The translations under genes and the position numbers were made by a program. From the NCBI RefSeq assembly GCF_003071365.1, contig NZ_CP028960.1, forward strand, positions 1,364,001-1,428,000: 64,000 nt of DNA. Reading direction: 5' to 3'. The notes beneath the pieces were generated by a model, which saw only the letters and a list, made by a program, of their open reading frames with translations, had not been told where the DNA came from and ran no database searches. This document shows positions 1 through 8,232 of this stretch, one piece after another. This stretch comes from Methyloceanibacter sp. wino2 (lineage in GTDB: Bacteria > Pseudomonadota > Alphaproteobacteria > Rhizobiales > Methyloligellaceae). Numbering within the stretch: the first letter of the stretch is position 1; every line of letters begins with the position of its first letter.

Positions 1-461
1 AGATCGAAAGGCCCCGTCGCGCGCGGCACGAAGCGGGCATCGATCCACTCGGTCACATACACATCGTGGTCCGGCAGGAGGTCCCGCACGGTTCCGCGCA
101 GAAGCGTCGCGAAGTGGCCCGCCATGGGCGCCACCAGCAGCACTTTCGGGTCCTTCTTCTGGACGGCATTCGGCAGTTCGCGCTGAAAATGCACCAGATT
201 GCAGAAAGGCTTGGAGAGGATCGTGACCGGCTTCACCGGCACCGTCATGCCGTGCGCCGTGACCGTATCGATCTCCCACTCGGGCTTGCGGTACCGGCGT
301 GTCGAACGTTCGAAGAGCTCGAGCGCAGCCGCAGCACCTCGCCCAACGACCGTGTGGGAGGCCGGGTTCAGCGGATTTCGCCACATCATCCGGTAGGCTT
401 CCGCCGCCGCCCGGGCCGGATGCAGCGCGGCCTGGTTTAGCTCATAGAGGTGGTACAGCAT
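1..461 (-). CDS. phaZ: Intracellular polyhydroxybutyrate depolymerase, N-terminal part (runs off the window)
   Basis: About 153 residues are visible, from MLYHLYELNQAALHPARA; the rest lies beyond base 1. The segment VLLVAPMAGHFATLLRGTV followed by VYVTEWIDARFVP is the characteristic N-terminal block of the intracellular PhaZ/DepA-type PHB depolymerases, which break down stored cytoplasmic polyhydroxybutyrate granules. The catalytic serine and the C-terminal PHB_depo_C region are not in the window, so activity cannot be judged. No signal peptide is seen, as expected for a cytoplasmic enzyme. It follows the SCO1 gene on the same strand after about 100 bases, which hold no obvious terminator, so read-through is possible. 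A second, unrelated and secreted PHB depolymerase lies at 11066. Confidence 0.88.
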   Translation of the reverse strand, partial: MLYHLYELNQAALHPARAAAEAYRMMWRNPLNPASHTVVGRGAAAALELFERSTRRYRKPEWEIDTVTAHGMTVPVKPVTILSKPFCNLVHFQRELPNAVQKKDPKVLLVAPMAGHFATLLRGTVRDLLPDHDVYVTEWIDARFVPRATGPFD

Positions 462-565
462 TTGAGTCTCCGACTCATTTCATCTTAATGCTGCATCGCA
501 AAATGGGATGGTGATATTGTGCTGCTGTACAATGACAGATGGCCGCAGGGCCGACTGTCGCGCGA

Positions 566-1174
566 TCACAAATAGCGGCGCAATGTTTCAGCCATTTTTT
601 CCGGGGACGTTCCGTACGGGAAATGCGTCACAAACTTGCCGTCCGGCCCCATGAGATAGAGGAGCGCCGAATGGTCGACGCTGTAGTTGTTGTCGCCCGC
701 ACCTTCTTCCTGGAACTTCTGATAGGTCACGCGGTACGCTTTCGCCGCTTCTGCGATCGCCTGCGGCGAACCTGTTAGACCGACAAAGTTCGGTCCGAAA
801 TTCTCAACATACGCGGTCACCAGTTCCGGCGTGTCGCGCTCCGGATCGACGGTGATGAAAATCGGGACGACCTTGTCCGCCTTGTCGCCAAGTTCGTCCA
901 GCGCGGCAGACATGACCTGCAACTCCGCGGGACAAATATCCGGGCAGTGTGTGAAGCCGAAAAACACAAGCATGTAGCGCCCGCGAAAATCCTCGTCCGT
1001 GACGGTCTTACCGTCCTTGCCGACGAGTTCGAACGGGCCGCCGATCAGTGCCTGCCCGCTCGTGATCACGCGGTTCTTGTTCGGGGATGCCTGATTGAGC
1101 ATGAGCGCGCCGACGCCGATCAGGGACCCAAGCAGAAAACTGCCGACAATCACGAGAAGCAAACGACGTTTCAT
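566..1174 (-). CDS. senC: SCO1/SenC family copper chaperone of cytochrome oxidase
   Basis: A 202-residue membrane-anchored periplasmic thioredoxin-fold protein that helps build the CuA centre of cytochrome oxidase. Residues about 5-26 form one hydrophobic anchor. The copper-binding CPDIC motif is at C77/C81, and the third ligand is the histidine of VDHSALLYL near residue 168. An in-frame ATG lies 39 bases further upstream, but it would overlap the permease gene and prepend a non-hydrophobic stretch; the ATG at 1174 puts the basic MKRR directly before the anchor. It lies five bases after the permease stop and so is probably cotranscribed with it. SenC next to regB/regA is the arrangement known from Rhodobacter, which supports a role in respiratory regulation. 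Confidence 0.92.
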   Translation of the reverse strand: MKRRLLLVIVGSFLLGSLIGVGALMLNQASPNKNRVITSGQALIGGPFELVGKDGKTVTDEDFRGRYMLVFFGFTHCPDICPAELQVMSAALDELGDKADKVVPIFITVDPERDTPELVTAYVENFGPNFVGLTGSPQAIAEAAKAYRVTYQKFQEEGAGDNNYSVDHSALLYLMGPDGKFVTHFPYGTSPEKMAETLRRYL

Positions 1175-1178
1175 TGTC

Positions 1179-2033
1179 TCACTCACCAAGCTGCAGCAAT
1201 GAGCCGTTGTCACGGGCGCGGCTCAACAACCAACGGAACACGCCGTACCCCACGGCGAGATAGAACACGTTCAATCCGAACGCCCACCACAGATCGCCGG
1301 GATCGAAACGGTGTTCCAACAGAATCGCGCGCATGCCTTCGAAGACATGGGTCGGCGGAAGCGCAAGCGCGACGTATTGGAGCCAGCCCGGGAGTGCGGA
1401 TAGCGGGTAGTACACACAAGTCAGCGGCAACAGCAAGAAGGCAAGCGACCAGGCCAGTTCCTCCGCGCCGAGGCCGTAGCGCAACATGACGCCCGCCGCG
1501 ATCAGTCCCAAGGACCAGCTCGTCAGGACAAGCATGGCGAAGAACACCACGAGCCACAGACCGAGGTTGAGCAGGTTGAACTCGAAGATGAGGAACGCGG
1601 CCAGCGCCACGGGGATCATACCGACCGAAAGCCGCATGACGCTCCAGATGCAAAGCGCCATGACGAGCTCATGCGGGCGCAAGGGGCTGATCAGCAAATT
1701 GCCCAGATTGCGCGACCACATCTCTTCGATGAACGTCGTGAAGAAGCCGAGATTGGACCGGAACAGAATGTCCCAGAGCAGCACCGCCCCGATCAGGACG
1801 CCGGCGCCCTTCGCATACGGATTGTTCGTGCTCGCCAGGAACTTCTGCAGGAAGCCCCAGGTCAGCATCTGCAGGAACGGCCAATAGATCAGCTCAACGA
1901 GCCGCACGCTCGAACTGCGCAAGAGATAGATGTAGCGCCGCAGCAGCGCGCCGATGCGGCGCACCGACGATCGCACGCCGGTCGGCGCAAGAAGGATGGG
2001 ACTGACAGTCTCGTCGAGCCGGTGCGCACTCAT
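1179..2033 (-). CDS. ABC-2 type transporter permease
   Basis: A 284-residue inner-membrane protein with about six hydrophobic segments, for example around VLIGAVLLWDILF, MIPVALAAFLIFEF and FFAMLVLTSWSLGLIAAG. This matches the ABC2_membrane family (DrrB/NodJ-like exporters). Its ATG overlaps the TGA of the ATPase gene as ATGA, so the two are translationally coupled and form one exporter. The substrate is not evident. The open frame continues upstream into the ATPase gene, but that extension is arginine-rich and meaningless. The association with SenC and RegB suggests the exporter is involved in cytochrome oxidase assembly or copper/haem handling; this is inference from context only. Confidence 0.88.
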   Translation of the reverse strand: MSAHRLDETVSPILLAPTGVRSSVRRIGALLRRYIYLLRSSSVRLVELIYWPFLQMLTWGFLQKFLASTNNPYAKGAGVLIGAVLLWDILFRSNLGFFTTFIEEMWSRNLGNLLISPLRPHELVMALCIWSVMRLSVGMIPVALAAFLIFEFNLLNLGLWLVVFFAMLVLTSWSLGLIAAGVMLRYGLGAEELAWSLAFLLLPLTCVYYPLSALPGWLQYVALALPPTHVFEGMRAILLEHRFDPGDLWWAFGLNVFYLAVGYGVFRWLLSRARDNGSLLQLGE

Positions 2034-2842
2034 GAGGCTTCTCTTTGCACACGATCCGGCACGTCGGACGCGCTGCGTCCGCGCACGACGTCCAGGAACA
2101 CGTCTTCGAGCGTTTCGCGGCCGTAGGCGGCGATGAGGGCCGCGGGCGTTTCGTCTTCGACGATGCGGCCGGCGTGCAGAAGAATGACGCGATCCGCCAG
2201 CCGTTCGACCTCGGCCATGTTGTGCGAGGCGATGAGCAGCGTGGCGCCCCGGGCCGATGCGTAGCCCTTGATCGTTTGACGCACCCAATCGGCCGTGTCC
2301 GGATCGAGCGATGCGGTGGGCTCGTCCAGGAGCAGAAGGTCCGGCGCGTTCAGCAGCGCCTTGGCAAGTCCCACGCGTGTCTTCTGTCCCGCCGAGAGTT
2401 TGCCCGTCGGCCGTTCCAGAAGCGCGTCGATCTGCAATTGCGCGGCGACGCTGGCAATACGTTCGCGCGCGTTGGCGATCCCGTAAAGACCGGCATAGAC
2501 CATGAGATTCTGACGCACCGTGAGCCGCTGCGGCAGGTCTACGTAGGGACTTTGGAAATTCATGCGCTGCGCGACCGCATAGCGGTTGCTCGTGATGTCG
2601 GCGCCGAAGACGTGCACCGTCCCCGCACTTGGCCGGATCAATCCGAGCAGCATGGCGATGGTCGTGGTCTTGCCGGCGCCGTTGCCGCCGAGCAGCGCGA
2701 CGGTCGATCCCGCTTCCAAGGTGAAGTCGAGATGATCGACGGCGGTCACGGATCCGAATCGTTTGGTGAGACCGCGCACGACAACAGGAGCCAGGTCGGC
2801 CGCAGCCGCTCCGCCTTCGTCCTGGTTGATGTCTCGCGCCAC
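2030..2842 (-). CDS. ABC transporter ATP-binding protein
   Basis: About 270 residues. It has Walker A GGNGAGKTTT, a signature variant KLSAGQKTRVGLAKALL, Walker B LLLLDEPTASLDPD and the switch histidine in LIASHNMAE. This is a DrrA/CcmA-like subfamily ATPase that pairs with the ABC-2 permease immediately downstream (ATGA overlap). I place the start at the GTG at 2842, preceded by AAGGA about ten bases upstream. No ATG lies in frame close to the domain start, and the much longer open frame running to 4192 is antisense to regB. The gene is divergent from regB across about 120 bases, which must hold both promoters. Function: energising export of an unidentified substrate. Confidence 0.88.
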   Translation of the reverse strand: MARDINQDEGGAAAADLAPVVVRGLTKRFGSVTAVDHLDFTLEAGSTVALLGGNGAGKTTTIAMLLGLIRPSAGTVHVFGADITSNRYAVAQRMNFQSPYVDLPQRLTVRQNLMVYAGLYGIANARERIASVAAQLQIDALLERPTGKLSAGQKTRVGLAKALLNAPDLLLLDEPTASLDPDTADWVRQTIKGYASARGATLLIASHNMAEVERLADRVILLHAGRIVEDETPAALIAAYGRETLEDVFLDVVRGRSASDVPDRVQREAS

Positions 2843-2959
2843 GTCGTCTCGATCCTTGCTGCCCCCGCGCTTTTCGGTCGCCTTGCGGTGTTGGGGCGCC
2901 TTGCGATACGGAACATCTTTGTCGGAATTATAGCTTCCGGCCCATGCTAGGGTTTCCTC

Positions 2960-4404
2960 ATGAGCCTCACAGAAACGCAGCAGGCGACAATCGATCCCGT
3001 GCAGCCGGAATGGTTGCGCGCAGGCGATTCCCGGCTGCGCCTCCATACGATCGTGCGCCTCCGCTGGCTTGCCGTGGTCGGGCAGAGCCTGACCATATTG
3101 GCGGTCCAATGGGGACTGGGCATGACCGTCCCGATCGGCTGGTGCTTCGCCGTGATCGCGCTGTCGGCATGGCTCAACGTGGCTTTGCGCATCCGTTTTC
3201 CGGAGAGCCAGCGCCTGACCGCCCGCTCGGCGTTTCTGATGCTTGGCTTCGACATTATCCAGCTCGCCGCGCTGCTCTATCTCACCGGCGGGCTGGAAAA
3301 CCCGTTTGCGTTTCTCCTGGTCGCGCCGGTCGCCGTGTCCGCCTCGGCCCTGCCGCTGCGCACGACCATTGCACTGGGCCTTCTCGCGATCGCTGCGGCG
3401 AGCGTCCTCGCATACGTCCACTACCCGCTGCCGTGGTGTCACCACGACAATGCGGGCTCCGAACTCTTTCATCACCCGATTGCTTGGTGCCATTCCCAAA
3501 CGATCGCGATCCCGCAGCTCTACGTGCTGGGAGTCTGGGCGGCGGTCGTGCTCGGGATCGTCTTCATCGGCTTCTATACGTGGCGAACGGCGCAAGAGAA
3601 CCGGCGCATGGCCGAGGCGCTGGCCGCGACGGAGATGGTGCTCGCACGCGAGCAGAGACTGTCCGCTCTCGACGGCATGGCCGCAGCCGCCGCTCATGGC
3701 CTCGGCACCCCGCTCGCCACGATCGCCGTCGCCACCAAGGAACTCCTGCACGCGGCCAAGGAAGGCGACCCGATCTACGACGATTTGCTTCTCGTCCGGC
3801 ATCAGGCCGAGCGCTGCCGCGACATCCTGAAGGAATTGAGCGCGCGCGCCGAGGAACTCGATACGATTCTCTCGCGGCTGCCTGTCAGCCACCTCATCGA
3901 TGAGGTGGTCGAACCCTATCGGCCGCTCGCCGTCCCGATCCACGTGACTGCAGGTCCGCAACCTAGCGTGTCCACGAGCAGCGATGCGGTGCGCGAGCCG
4001 GTGACCGATCGCAATCCCGGTGTCCTGTACGGCCTCGGTAATCTGATCGAGAATGCCCTCGACTTCGCCAAGGACGAGGTCAATGTCGACGCGAGCTGGT
4101 CGCGCGACGAAGTCCGGATCGTGGTTACCGACGACGGGGACGGGTTCCCCCCGATGTCCTCGAGCAACTCGGCGAGCCGTTCGTGACCACACGGCCCGCC
4201 GCGACTGTCGACCACGACGAGCCGGGTCATGCCGGCATGGGATTGGGCTTCTTCATTGCCAAGACGCTGCTCGAGCGGTCTGGTGCGCGCCTTGAACTCG
4301 CCAATCGGCCCGAGCCCGAAACAGGGGCCGTCGTAACGGTGATCTGGCCAAGGAAGGCGTTCGAAGAGCCCCAATGTTGCGATCAAGCGGAATTGGCGAT
4401 TTAG
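2960..4404 (+). CDS. regB: RegB/ActS redox sensor histidine kinase, frameshifted near the ATP-binding domain
   Basis: Membrane sensor kinase of the RegB/PrrB/ActS family. About six membrane segments fill roughly residues 35-215, including the GGLENPF loop linked to quinone sensing in this family. An H-box follows (AHGLGTPLATI), then a cysteine in QAERCRDIL that corresponds to the redox-active cysteine region. The open frame ends at 4186 with a nonsense tail after DDGDGFPP. The expected continuation (FVTTRP, then GHAGMGLGFFIAKTLLERSG) runs in the +1-base frame to 4404. Inserting one C into the six-C run at 4147-4152 restores the full protein of about 480 residues. The H-box also has Gly where the family usually has Glu. 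The cause is either a homopolymer sequence error or real decay. A GGGT-type ribosome site precedes the ATG at 2960. Confidence 0.85.
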
Positions 4405-4645
4405 GCTTCCGTGGCCCCCTTTGCCCATCGGCTGCCGTATTCTTCACCATAAGGGTAAAACACAGCCGTGAACGGCCCAGTTTTTCCGTTTTTCCGTTAG
4501 AATAGGCCGTGGCGGAAACTGCCAAGACTTGTCATGACTGGTTAAAGACCTTACCTGTCAGCCAAGCTATATAAGGCAAATTGTACTCGCGTCCGGGAGG
4601 ACACGCCCTTTGGTTGGGTTGTACGACCGCAAAGGGAGCAGACTT

Positions 4646-5221
4646 ATGGATATGCAGCCGGTACTACCGATGTCAGAGGATCTCAGCGGCCCCCTCCAGG
4701 ACAACACGCTACTGATTGTCGACGACGATCGGGCGTTCCTGCAGCGCTTGGCGCGCGCCATGGAAACCCGGGGCTTTGCCGTCGAGGCCGCAGGCTCGGT
4801 GGATGAAGGCTTGGCAATGCTTCGGCAGCGGCCCCCGGCCTTTGCCGTCGTGGACATGCGTCTCGATGACGGCAGCGGCATCGATGTCGTCGCGGCCTTG
4901 AAGGAAATCCGGCCCGATTCGCGGGCGGTGATCCTCACCGGCTACGGCAATATCGCGACGGCCGTTTCGGCGGTGAAGATCGGCGCCGTCGATTATCTCG
5001 CCAAACCCGCCGATGCCGACGACGTTTACAATGCGCTCGTTGCGGCACCCGACGACAAGGCGTTGCCGCCGGAAAATCCGATGTCGGCGGACCGTGTCCG
5101 GTGGGAGCACATTCAGCGCGTCTATGAGCTTTGCAATCGCAATGTCTCGGAGACGGCGCGCCGGCTCAACATGCATCGCCGTACGCTTCAGCGAATCTTG
5201 GCGAAGCGCGCCCCCAAATAG
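4646..5221 (+). CDS. regA: RegA/ActR response regulator
   Basis: A 191-residue two-domain regulator. The receiver domain carries the acidic pair in LLIVDDDRAF, the phospho-acceptor Asp of VVDMRLDDGSG, the Thr of ILTGYGNI and the Lys of YLAKPADADD. The C-terminal Fis-type helix-turn-helix ends in SETARRLNMHRRTLQRILAKR, nearly invariant in RegA/PrrA/ActR. It is the partner of RegB and controls respiration, carbon and nitrogen fixation and acid response in alphaproteobacteria. The ATG at 4646 is preceded by AGGGAG with eight bases of spacing; the TTG at 4610 is less likely. The 240 bases between regB and regA, which include an AT-rich stretch near 4480-4580, probably hold a separate promoter. 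Confidence 0.95.
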   Translation: MDMQPVLPMSEDLSGPLQDNTLLIVDDDRAFLQRLARAMETRGFAVEAAGSVDEGLAMLRQRPPAFAVVDMRLDDGSGIDVVAALKEIRPDSRAVILTGYGNIATAVSAVKIGAVDYLAKPADADDVYNALVAAPDDKALPPENPMSADRVRWEHIQRVYELCNRNVSETARRLNMHRRTLQRILAKRAPK

Positions 5222-5233
5222 CGACAGGGCGCG

Positions 5234-5719
5234 TTAGCTTCTCAAGCCACACCCCGGATCCAGCTGGTGCTGGAGCCGGAGCGCGGCGGCGCGCGCGAAA
5301 CACAACATCATCGCTTTGCGCCGCGCGGCATTGAGCCGGTCCTCTTTGGGCTCGCGGACAAGTTCCGCGCCGTAGCGATCGGCGAGAATCAGCCCGGCGT
5401 GTTCCGGAATCACCTCACTCGGGAAATCCGCAGACACCGCGAAGTAGAGCCTGTCGCAATAGTCGAGATATTCGTGCCACTTTCCGTCAGTGCGATAATC
5501 GGTAAGACAGGACTTGATCTCGACAATCGTGATGTCGCCCGAGGCGGAAAGCCCGACAACGTCCGCACGCCGGCCGTTCGAGAGCGGCAATTCCGTGATC
5601 ACCGAATGGCCATAGGCGCGCAACGTGCGGCAGACGCCGCGCTGTAGCGCGGCGGCGGCCTCCGACTGGCGCCCGTCGACCACGATCAACGGATCCTGTT
5701 CCACGTTGGGCACTGACAT
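5234..5719 (-). CDS. mmcB: MmcB family DNA repair protein (PD-(D/E)XK nuclease-like)
   Basis: About 161 residues. RRADVVGLSASGDITIVEIKSCLTDY is a PD-(D/E)XK core: the Asp of RADV, then E-x-K in VEIKS. Length and order match the small alphaproteobacterial MmcB proteins, which act in mitomycin C damage repair. The start is uncertain. The ATG at 5719 gives the family length, but its AGAAGG lies only two bases away. ATGs at 5743, 5761 and 5788 are also in frame and add up to 23 residues. It converges on regA, with 12 bases between their stops. No other repair gene is adjacent. Confidence 0.82.
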   Translation of the reverse strand: MSVPNVEQDPLIVVDGRQSEAAAALQRGVCRTLRAYGHSVITELPLSNGRRADVVGLSASGDITIVEIKSCLTDYRTDGKWHEYLDYCDRLYFAVSADFPSEVIPEHAGLILADRYGAELVREPKEDRLNAARRKAMMLCFARAAALRLQHQLDPGCGLRS

Positions 5720-5841
5720 TTCCTTCTGAAATTGCCCGATCATCGTCACGGAATTGTGCATGGTGACGTGTTTCGAGATATGGAACAAGCTGTTCGGCGT
5801 AGTGTTGCCCCTTAGGGTCCAAACGGTAACCGGGAGGAACC

Positions 5842-7131
5842 ATGAGCCTCACACAGACTATCCTCGCAGACTCACCCCAAGACACACCAACGCGATACGA
5901 CCGCCTCGGTCAGAGACTGATGGCGACGCGCGCCCTGTCGCACGAACTCGCCGCGCCGTTGAGCGACGAAGATCAAGTCGTTCAAGCCATGGACGACGCC
6001 AGTCCGACGAAATGGCACCTCGCCCACACGACCTGGTTCTTCGAGGCGTTTGTCCTGTCGCAATTTCTTCCCGGCTATACCCGCTTCGACGAACGTTTCG
6101 AATACTGCTTCAATTCCTATTACGAGAGCGTCGGCGCCCGCCATCCGCGCCCCTTTCGCGGCCTGCTGACGCGCCCCTCGGGCGATGAGGTCCGCGCCTA
6201 CCGCGCCTATGTGGACGAGGCACTCGACAGCTTGTTTGCCGGCGAGATTCCGGACGAGGCCGCCGCGCTCGTCGAACTCGGCATCAATCACGAACAACAG
6301 CATCAGGAATTGCTGCTCACGGACATTTTGAGCCTGTTCGCGTCCCAGCCGCTGAAACCGGCCTATCGCGACGCCGCGCCGGGCGAACCCGCCGGCACGC
6401 CCGATCCGCTGACATTCGTCGCGTTCGACGGCGGCGTGTTCGAGGTCGGTCATGACGGCAGCGGCTTCTCTTATGACAACGAGGGACCGCGCCACGAGCA
6501 ACTCATTCGTCCCTTCAAGCTCGCCAATCGCTGCGTCACCAATGCCGAATGGATCGCCTTCATCGAGGACGGCGGCTACGAGACGTCGGCGCTGTGGCTT
6601 GCGGACGGATGGAACCTCATCAACGCTGAGGGCTGGCGCGCGCCGCTCTATTTCGAGCGGGCTCAAGACGGGTACGGTCAGATGGGGCTCCGAGGCTTTC
6701 GCCCCGCGAACCCCGCCGCGCCGGTGACCCATGTCAGCTATTTCGAGGCGGATGCCTTCGCCCGGTGGGCCGGTTACCGGCTGCCGTCCGAGTTCGAATG
6801 GGAACATGCCTCGGCCGGTCTTGCCGAGAACGGACGAACGCTCGGGAGCGGCTTCTTGAGCCCGCAACCCGCAACAGACGACGCGGGACTGAATCAGATG
6901 TTCGGCGATGTGTGGGAATGGACGGCCAGCGCCTACCTGCCCTATCCGGGCTACAAACCGGCCCCGGGCGCCGTCGGCGAGTACAACGGCAAATTCATGT
7001 GCAATCAGTTCGTCCTCAAGGGCGGGTCGTGCGCGACGCCCGACGGCCATGTCCGCCGGACCTACCGGAACTTCTTCTATCCCCACCAGCGCTGGCAGTT
7101 CACGGGCCTGCGGCTCGCGGCGGACGCGTAA
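5842..7131 (+). CDS. egtB: Ergothioneine biosynthesis protein EgtB (sulfoxide synthase)
   Basis: A 429-residue iron-dependent sulfoxide synthase that joins hercynine to a cysteine-containing thiol, the central step in ergothioneine synthesis. The N-terminal DinB-like domain has WHLAHTTWFFE (H59, H62) and the iron motif H-x3-H-x-E in NHEQQHQELL near residue 150. From about residue 190 a formylglycine-generating-enzyme-fold domain follows, ending in GGSCATPDGHVRRTYRNFF. The ATG has a clear GGGAGG ribosome site. The stop TAA overlaps the egtD ATG (TAATG), so the two are coupled. The other pathway genes (egtA, egtC, egtE) are not in the window. The FGE fold should not be read as sulfatase activation. 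Confidence 0.93.
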   Translation: MSLTQTILADSPQDTPTRYDRLGQRLMATRALSHELAAPLSDEDQVVQAMDDASPTKWHLAHTTWFFEAFVLSQFLPGYTRFDERFEYCFNSYYESVGARHPRPFRGLLTRPSGDEVRAYRAYVDEALDSLFAGEIPDEAAALVELGINHEQQHQELLLTDILSLFASQPLKPAYRDAAPGEPAGTPDPLTFVAFDGGVFEVGHDGSGFSYDNEGPRHEQLIRPFKLANRCVTNAEWIAFIEDGGYETSALWLADGWNLINAEGWRAPLYFERAQDGYGQMGLRGFRPANPAAPVTHVSYFEADAFARWAGYRLPSEFEWEHASAGLAENGRTLGSGFLSPQPATDDAGLNQMFGDVWEWTASAYLPYPGYKPAPGAVGEYNGKFMCNQFVLKGGSCATPDGHVRRTYRNFFYPHQRWQFTGLRLAADA

Positions 7132-8126
7132 TGTCGAGCGCGTTCTCCCTGTCACAGGCGCGCGACGGCAACGTCGCAGAAGCCGACGAGCCGACGCGTG
7201 CCGTTCGCGACGCCGAGTTCGCTACAGCCGTCCTGGAAGGTCTTGCGCAAAAGCCCCGCCACATTCCCTCGCGCTTTCTCTACGACGAGGCAGGCTCTGC
7301 CCTGTTCGAGGAGATCACGAAGCTCGACGAATATTATCCGACCCGCACGGAGATCGCGTTGCTTCGGGCCTATGGCGACGAGATCGCCGAGTGCGTCGGT
7401 CCGGTCGAGACCTTGGTCGAGTTCGGCTCCGGGTCGAGCCGGAAAACGCGCCTCCTGATCGAGGCACTGGACGGCCTCGAGACATACGTGCCGATCGACG
7501 TTTCGGAGAGCTTCCTTGCGGAAGCCGCTGAAGGGTTGGAGGCCGACTTCGAGGATCTGACCGTCCGCCCCGTCGTCGGCGATTTCACCAAGCCCCGCGA
7601 CCTCCATGGCATCGAGGCCGATGAGCCGCTCGGGTTCTTCTCCGGCTCCACGATCGGCAACCTCACCCACGAGGAGGCCACGGACTTTCTCGAGAACGCC
7701 ACGCGGCTGCTGGGACCGGGAAGCACCTTCCTGATCGGCGTCGATCTTCAGAAGAACCTCGACATCCTGATTCCGGCCTATGACGACGCGCGCGGCGTAA
7801 CCGCATCGTTCAGCCTCAACCTGCTGGCGCGAATCAATCGGGAGCTCGACGGCGATTTTGATGCGGACCGGTTTGCTCACCGGGCGGTCTACAATCCGCG
7901 CCAAGGGCGCATCGAGATCTATCTCGAGAGCCTCGCGGATCAGACCGTTCACGTTTTGGGGCAGCGCTTCGACTTCACGAAAGGCGAGCGCATCCACACC
8001 GAGAACTCCCACAAATACTCGATCGAGGGCTTTCAGGATCTCGCCCGGCGCGGCGGCTGGGAGCCGGCAGAGGTCTGGACCGACGAAGCGGCGCTTTTCA
8101 GCCTGCACCTTCTGCGAGCGGCCTAG
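7131..8126 (+). CDS. egtD: L-histidine N-alpha-methyltransferase EgtD
   Basis: A 331-residue SAM-dependent methyltransferase that trimethylates histidine to hercynine, the first step of ergothioneine synthesis and the substrate for EgtB. The SAM site is LVEFGSGSSRKTRLLIEAL. Other family blocks are PSRFLYDEAGSALFEEI, DEYYPTRTE, FFSGSTIGNLTHEEA and the C-terminal FTKGERIHTENSHKY. The start is the ATG overlapping the egtB stop by one base. A longer open frame begins at 6765 inside egtB, but it is arginine-rich there and has no family similarity. Together with egtB this forms a minimal two-gene operon. Confidence 0.94.
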   Translation: MSSAFSLSQARDGNVAEADEPTRAVRDAEFATAVLEGLAQKPRHIPSRFLYDEAGSALFEEITKLDEYYPTRTEIALLRAYGDEIAECVGPVETLVEFGSGSSRKTRLLIEALDGLETYVPIDVSESFLAEAAEGLEADFEDLTVRPVVGDFTKPRDLHGIEADEPLGFFSGSTIGNLTHEEATDFLENATRLLGPGSTFLIGVDLQKNLDILIPAYDDARGVTASFSLNLLARINRELDGDFDADRFAHRAVYNPRQGRIEIYLESLADQTVHVLGQRFDFTKGERIHTENSHKYSIEGFQDLARRGGWEPAEVWTDEAALFSLHLLRAA

Positions 8127-8232
8127 AGCAGCCCGGACGCAGCTTCCCCCGCAGCGGCGCCCAAGGTCTTGCAACGGGTCAAGGCTCCGGGGCATGGTGC
8201 CGCCACAACGAGGAGCCAAGAAGGGGTAGCGC

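Noticed and set aside
4140-4190. Programmed -1 frameshift in regB
   Set aside because: The C CCC CCG heptamer fits in phase, but RegB homologues are not known to use recoding, no clear stimulatory structure is obvious, and a homopolymer indel is simpler.
2843-4192. Very long minus-strand open frame upstream of the ABC ATPase
   Set aside because: It is antisense to regB, rich in His/Arg/Asp and without family similarity. It is a by-product of high GC codon bias.
6400-7131. Formylglycine-generating enzyme for the sulfatase at 40 kb
   Set aside because: The FGE-like domain is part of EgtB, with its iron-binding DinB-like domain and egtD next door.
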